NCBI RefSeq assembly: GCF_002113375.1
Contig: NZ_NEHO01000018.1
Coordinates: 51,075-115,074, forward strand
Length of the DNA: 64,000 nucleotides
Direction of reading: 5' to 3'
DNA from: Pseudomonas sp. R37(2017)
Lineage (GTDB): Bacteria > Pseudomonadota > Gammaproteobacteria > Pseudomonadales > Pseudomonadaceae
Shown: piece by piece, positions 60,944-64,000 of the stretch
Numbering within the stretch: position 1 is the first letter of the stretch
How the letters are laid out: every line of letters begins with the position of its first letter
Program-made: the position numbers and the translations under genes
Notes under the pieces: generated by a model
What the model was told of the DNA's origin: nothing
The model's input: only the letters and a program-made list of their open reading frames with translations
Database searches by the model: none

Positions 60944-62362
60944 TTAACGTTTGCTCGAAGCCAGCAGAGTGGCTTTTTCCTGTTCCATGCGCGCCATCAG
61001 TGGCTGGCTTTGGGCGAGGAAGCGTGCACGTTCGGACTTGGCAATCGGATCGGCCATTGGCAGTTTCTGGCCCAGTGGGTCGACGTGTACGCCATTGACC
61101 TGGAACTCATAGTGCAGGTGCGGGCCAGTGGAGAGGCCGGTGGTGCCGATGTAGCCGATAACCTGGCCCTGTTTCACCGTGCCACCAGTCTTCACGCCTT
61201 TGGCGAAGCCTTGCATGTGGCCGTAGAGCGTAGTGTAGGTATTGCCGTGCTGGAGGACCACAGTGTTGCCATAGCCGCCACGGCGGCCGGCCAGCAACAC
61301 CTTGCCATCACCGGCCGCCTTGATCGGCGTACCGCGTGGCGCAGCGTAGTCGACGCCTTTGTGGGCGCGGATCTTGTTCAGGATCGGGTGTTTGCGGCCC
61401 ATGGAGAATTTCGAGCTGATGCGGGCGAAGTCCACCGGTGTGCGGATGAACGCCTTGCGCATGCTGTTGCCATCAGCGGTGTAGTAGCTGCTGTTGCCTT
61501 GTTTGTTGGTGTAGCGAACGGCGGTGTAGGTCTTGCCGCGGTTGGTGAAGCGCGCCGACAGGATCGGGCCGTTGCCGACGGCCTTGCCGTTGACCACCTT
61601 TTGCTCGTAGATCACGTCGAACTCGTCACCCTGACGAATATCCTGGGCGAAGTCGACGTCGTAGCCAAACACGCTGGCCATGTCCATGGTCAGGCTGTGA
61701 GACAGGCCTGCCCGGGCCGCGGACTGCGACAGCGAGCTGTTGATCACTCCGTGAACGTAAGCGGAGCGCACGGTCGGTTTCGCAGTAATGCGATTGAATG
61801 TGTAGCCCTTGTCGTTCTTGCTCAGGCTGATGCTTTCGAGGTCATTGAGCTTGCTGTGCAAGTTGGTCAGCTGACCGTCCGGGCTCAGTTCGAATTCGAG
61901 TTTTTGCCCATGTTTGAGCTGGCTGAACTGCTTGGCCTGCTTGTCGCTGGCCAGTATTTCATGCACTGAGGTGGCAGGGAGGCCGACCTTCTCGAACAGC
62001 GTAGAGAGGGTGTCGCCTTTGCCAACGATCACTTCCCTGTGGCTTGCCGACTTCTTTTCTTCGACGACCGGCGCCGGTTCGGCTTGAACGGTTTGCTGAG
62101 TATCCTCGGCGCTGTTGTCGATCTGTGCGAAGGGAGATGTTGCGGGTTCATTTGTGGCTTGAACGACGTCAGCAGCGTCTTGATCTTGTGTCAGTTGTTC
62201 AGCAGGACTTTCCAGTTCAAGGCTAAGAGTCGTCTTTTTGGCTTCGACATCGCTGGAAGGGAATACCAGGAGCGCCAGGCTGAGTAGGGCGGCGATGCCA
62301 CTTGCGGCAAGCAGGTGGGTTTTCGGGTAAAGCGGCGGCGCTTTAGACGATTCTGTGGTCAT
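60944..62362 (-). CDS. LysM/M23 peptidoglycan endopeptidase
   Basis: From ATG 62362 (TTESSKAPPLYPKTHLLAAS) the protein is 472 residues, close to the conserved Pseudomonas form. The upstream ATG at 62410 adds 16 residues and cannot be excluded. It has a cytoplasmic N-terminus, a membrane helix (about 16-35), a Glu/Ala/Thr-rich linker, a LysM-like opening (HREVIVGKGDTLSTLFEKVGL) and an M23 domain. Zinc motifs are HKGVDYAAP (HxxxD) and HLHYEF (HxH). It probably cleaves peptidoglycan cross-links in the periplasm and is co-transcribed with anmK. Confidence 0.9.
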   Translation of the reverse strand: MTTESSKAPPLYPKTHLLAASGIAALLSLALLVFPSSDVEAKKTTLSLELESPAEQLTQDQDAADVVQATNEPATSPFAQIDNSAEDTQQTVQAEPAPVVEEKKSASHREVIVGKGDTLSTLFEKVGLPATSVHEILASDKQAKQFSQLKHGQKLEFELSPDGQLTNLHSKLNDLESISLSKNDKGYTFNRITAKPTVRSAYVHGVINSSLSQSAARAGLSHSLTMDMASVFGYDVDFAQDIRQGDEFDVIYEQKVVNGKAVGNGPILSARFTNRGKTYTAVRYTNKQGNSSYYTADGNSMRKAFIRTPVDFARISSKFSMGRKHPILNKIRAHKGVDYAAPRGTPIKAAGDGKVLLAGRRGGYGNTVVLQHGNTYTTLYGHMQGFAKGVKTGGTVKQGQVIGYIGTTGLSTGPHLHYEFQVNGVHVDPLGQKLPMADPIAKSERARFLAQSQPLMARMEQEKATLLASSKR

Positions 62363-62573
62363 AAGTGGCTTTGACTTTGAAAATGATGAATTGGAAAAGA
62401 TGAATGACATGATGAAGATGAAATAACTGTATAAAATATAACCAAATCATCTCTGAAGCAAGTCCGTAGGTGCTCTGTCTGCGGATTGGCGTCCGTGCGC
62501 CGGGCAAGCCTTGTATTTGACGTGCGATCTTGTATGGTTGGGTCCCTTTGAATCTGAGCCTTGCAGGTTGGTT

Positions 62574-63773
62574 ATGAAGTCGGTTGAAGAGCAGCTAGCG
62601 CTGATCAAACGTGGTGCGGAAGAACTGTTGGTCGAGTCCGAGCTGATTGAAAAGCTCAAGCGTGGCCAGCCGCTACGTATTAAGGCTGGCTTCGATCCAA
62701 CGGCTCCGGATCTGCACTTGGGGCATACCGTGCTTATTAATAAGCTGCGCCAGTTCCAGGAGCTGGGGCATCAGGTGATCTTCCTGATTGGTGACTTCAC
62801 CGGGATGATCGGTGACCCGAGTGGCAAGAGCGCCACGCGTCCACCGCTCACTCGCGAGCAAGTTCTCGAGAACGCCGAGACCTACAAGGCTCAGGTCTTC
62901 AAGATTCTGGATCCGGCAAAGACCGAAGTGGCCTTCAACTCCACCTGGATGGATCAGATGGGGCCCGCCGACTTTATTCGCCTGACTTCGCAGTACACCG
63001 TGGCTCGCATGCTCGAGCGCGATGACTTCGACAAGCGTTACACGACCAATCAGCCAATCGCCATTCATGAGTTCCTGTATCCGCTGGTTCAGGGGTACGA
63101 CTCTGTAGCCCTGCGCGCAGATGTCGAACTGGGCGGCACCGATCAGAAGTTCAACTTGTTGATGGGGCGTGAGTTGCAGCGTGGTTATGGTCAGGAGGCT
63201 CAGTGCATTTTGACCATGCCGCTGCTTGAAGGTCTGGATGGCGTCAAGAAGATGTCCAAGTCCTTGGGTAACTACGTTGGTATCCAGGAGGCACCAGGTG
63301 TGATGTACAGCAAGCTGGTGTCTATTCCGGATGTGTTGATGTGGCGTTACTTCGAGTTGCTCAGCTTCCGCTCCATGGATGAGATCAATGCGTTCCGCGC
63401 TGATGTCGAGGTGGGTGCCAATCCGCGTGATATCAAGATCAAGCTGGCTGAGGAGATCGTTGCGCGCTTTCATGGTGAGGAGGCTGCTGCCAATGCTCAC
63501 CGTGCTGCCGGTAACCGTATGAAGGATGGCGAACTGCCAGATGATCTGCCGGAAATCGAATTGACTGCTGCCGAAGATATGCCGATCGCTGCTGTCCTTA
63601 ATAAGGCTGGGTTGGTCAAGAACTCGGCGGTGGCTCGTGATCTCCTTGGTTCTGGTGGTGTGCGCATAGATGGCGAGGTTGTCGATCGCACCTTTATATA
63701 TGCGCTGGGCGCGACCCATGTTTGCCAGGCGGGGAAGAAGGCGTTTGCGCGTATTACGCTCAAATCCGAGTAA
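62574..63773 (+). CDS. tyrS: Tyrosyl-tRNA synthetase
   Basis: The start is ATG 62574, giving 399 residues beginning MKSVEEQLALIKRG, the usual form in pseudomonads; earlier in-frame codons are unsupported. The class I motifs are LHLGH in PTAPDLHLGHTVL and KMSKS in LDGVKKMSKSLGNYVG. The C-terminal S4 RNA-binding domain (about 335-399) includes VKNSAVARDLLGSGGVRIDG. Codon choice is less GC3-rich than its neighbours, as often in highly expressed genes. rRNA promoters begin only 16 bp downstream. Confidence 0.97.
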   Translation: MKSVEEQLALIKRGAEELLVESELIEKLKRGQPLRIKAGFDPTAPDLHLGHTVLINKLRQFQELGHQVIFLIGDFTGMIGDPSGKSATRPPLTREQVLENAETYKAQVFKILDPAKTEVAFNSTWMDQMGPADFIRLTSQYTVARMLERDDFDKRYTTNQPIAIHEFLYPLVQGYDSVALRADVELGGTDQKFNLLMGRELQRGYGQEAQCILTMPLLEGLDGVKKMSKSLGNYVGIQEAPGVMYSKLVSIPDVLMWRYFELLSFRSMDEINAFRADVEVGANPRDIKIKLAEEIVARFHGEEAAANAHRAAGNRMKDGELPDDLPEIELTAAEDMPIAAVLNKAGLVKNSAVARDLLGSGGVRIDGEVVDRTFIYALGATHVCQAGKKAFARITLKSE

Positions 63774-63788
63774 AGCTGAAATAAGGGG

Positions 63789-63816
63789 TTGACGGCGAAT
63801 TTCAGATGTCTATAAT
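63789..63816 (+). promoter_or_regulatory. rRNA-type promoter 1
   Basis: TTGACG (63789-63794), 16 bp, TATAAT (63811-63816). It sits directly after tyrS and precedes a second, similar promoter, as in Pseudomonas rRNA operons. Confidence 0.8.
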
Positions 63817-63933
63817 TCGCCCCACTTCCGGCGCAGTCGAAACGGAAAACTCCTTGATAAACAACGAGTTACGCAGTTTTGACAGCAGGTTGCTTCAGTT
63901 CATCGAAGCCGCCAGGGAGTTGAAAAAGAGGTG

Positions 63934-63961
63934 TTGACAGCAGCGAGTAACGCTGTAGAAT
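63934..63961 (+). promoter_or_regulatory. rRNA-type promoter 2 and start of the rRNA leader
   Basis: TTGACA (63934-63939), 16 bp, TAGAAT (63956-63961). The sequence after it, ending GAAGCGCAAGTGGTT, matches my memory of the Pseudomonas 16S rRNA leader, but the window ends before any rRNA. Confidence 0.82.
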
Positions 63962-64000
63962 TCGCCTCCCGCTGACGAGAGATCTGAAGCGCAAGTGGTT

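Overview
This window is a conserved chromosomal backbone segment of a Pseudomonas, most likely of the P. fluorescens group. The evidence is the gene order: rpoD-dnaG-rpsU, tsaD, plsY, folB-folK, cca, the SpoVR/YeaH/PrkA trio, glpE-apaH-apaG-rsmA-pdxA-surA-lptD, amgK-murU, agtSR-agtABCD, rpe-gph-trpE, estA, trpGDC, vfr, speD, coq7, argC, erpA, anmK, tyrS, then an rRNA operon. As I recall, this matches the region around PA0576-PA0668 of P. aeruginosa and PP_0387-PP_0436 of P. putida. The many copies of REP sequences of the GTGGGAGCGAGC type are typical of fluorescent pseudomonads. GC content is high, and many starts are GTG or TTG.

Layout. (1) 1-3.6 kb is the accessory part. It holds the tail of a membrane PQQ glucose dehydrogenase, a free-standing FtsH-peptidase-like protein, a predicted HEPN/nucleotidyltransferase toxin-antitoxin pair whose promoter lies inside an inverted repeat, a DUF3077 gene and an orphan HigA-like antitoxin. 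(2) 3.6-12.3 kb has tRNA-Ile(CAU), a large periplasmic-sensing GGDEF/EAL protein and the macromolecular-synthesis genes rpoD, dnaG and rpsU. (3) 12.4-31.8 kb has tRNA modification and maturation (tsaD, cca), phospholipid and folate synthesis, the stress trio, and a compact minus-strand run from lptD to glpE linking outer-membrane biogenesis with pyridoxal, rRNA methylation and Ap4A genes. The peptidoglycan-recycling genes amgK-murU diverge from lptD. (4) 31.9-42.3 kb is a two-component system with the ABC importer it probably controls (agtSR/agtABCD, for GABA and 5-aminovalerate), followed by an iron-type alcohol dehydrogenase. (5) 42.3-50.3 kb holds tryptophan genes in two blocks, trpE and trpGDC. 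Each block is preceded by a 22-codon Trp-rich leader peptide; the trpE leader is in frame with the 3' end of gph. estA lies between the blocks. (6) 50.4-63.8 kb holds a lipoate ligase homologue, vfr, an OsmC protein, speD with a potentially structured leader, ubiquinone, heme, arginine and Fe-S genes, anhydro-MurNAc kinase, a LysM/M23 endopeptidase and tyrS. (7) The last 220 bp carry two tandem strong promoters typical of an rRNA operon.

The least ordinary signals are the paired trp leader peptides, the HEPN/MNT module with its operator-embedded promoter, the nested inverted repeats upstream of speD, a perfect palindrome between agtR and agtA, and two long REP doublets that share a conserved spacer. 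I found no CRISPR array, prophage or insertion sequence. Functions are assigned by recognising families in the translated sequence; no database search was run.
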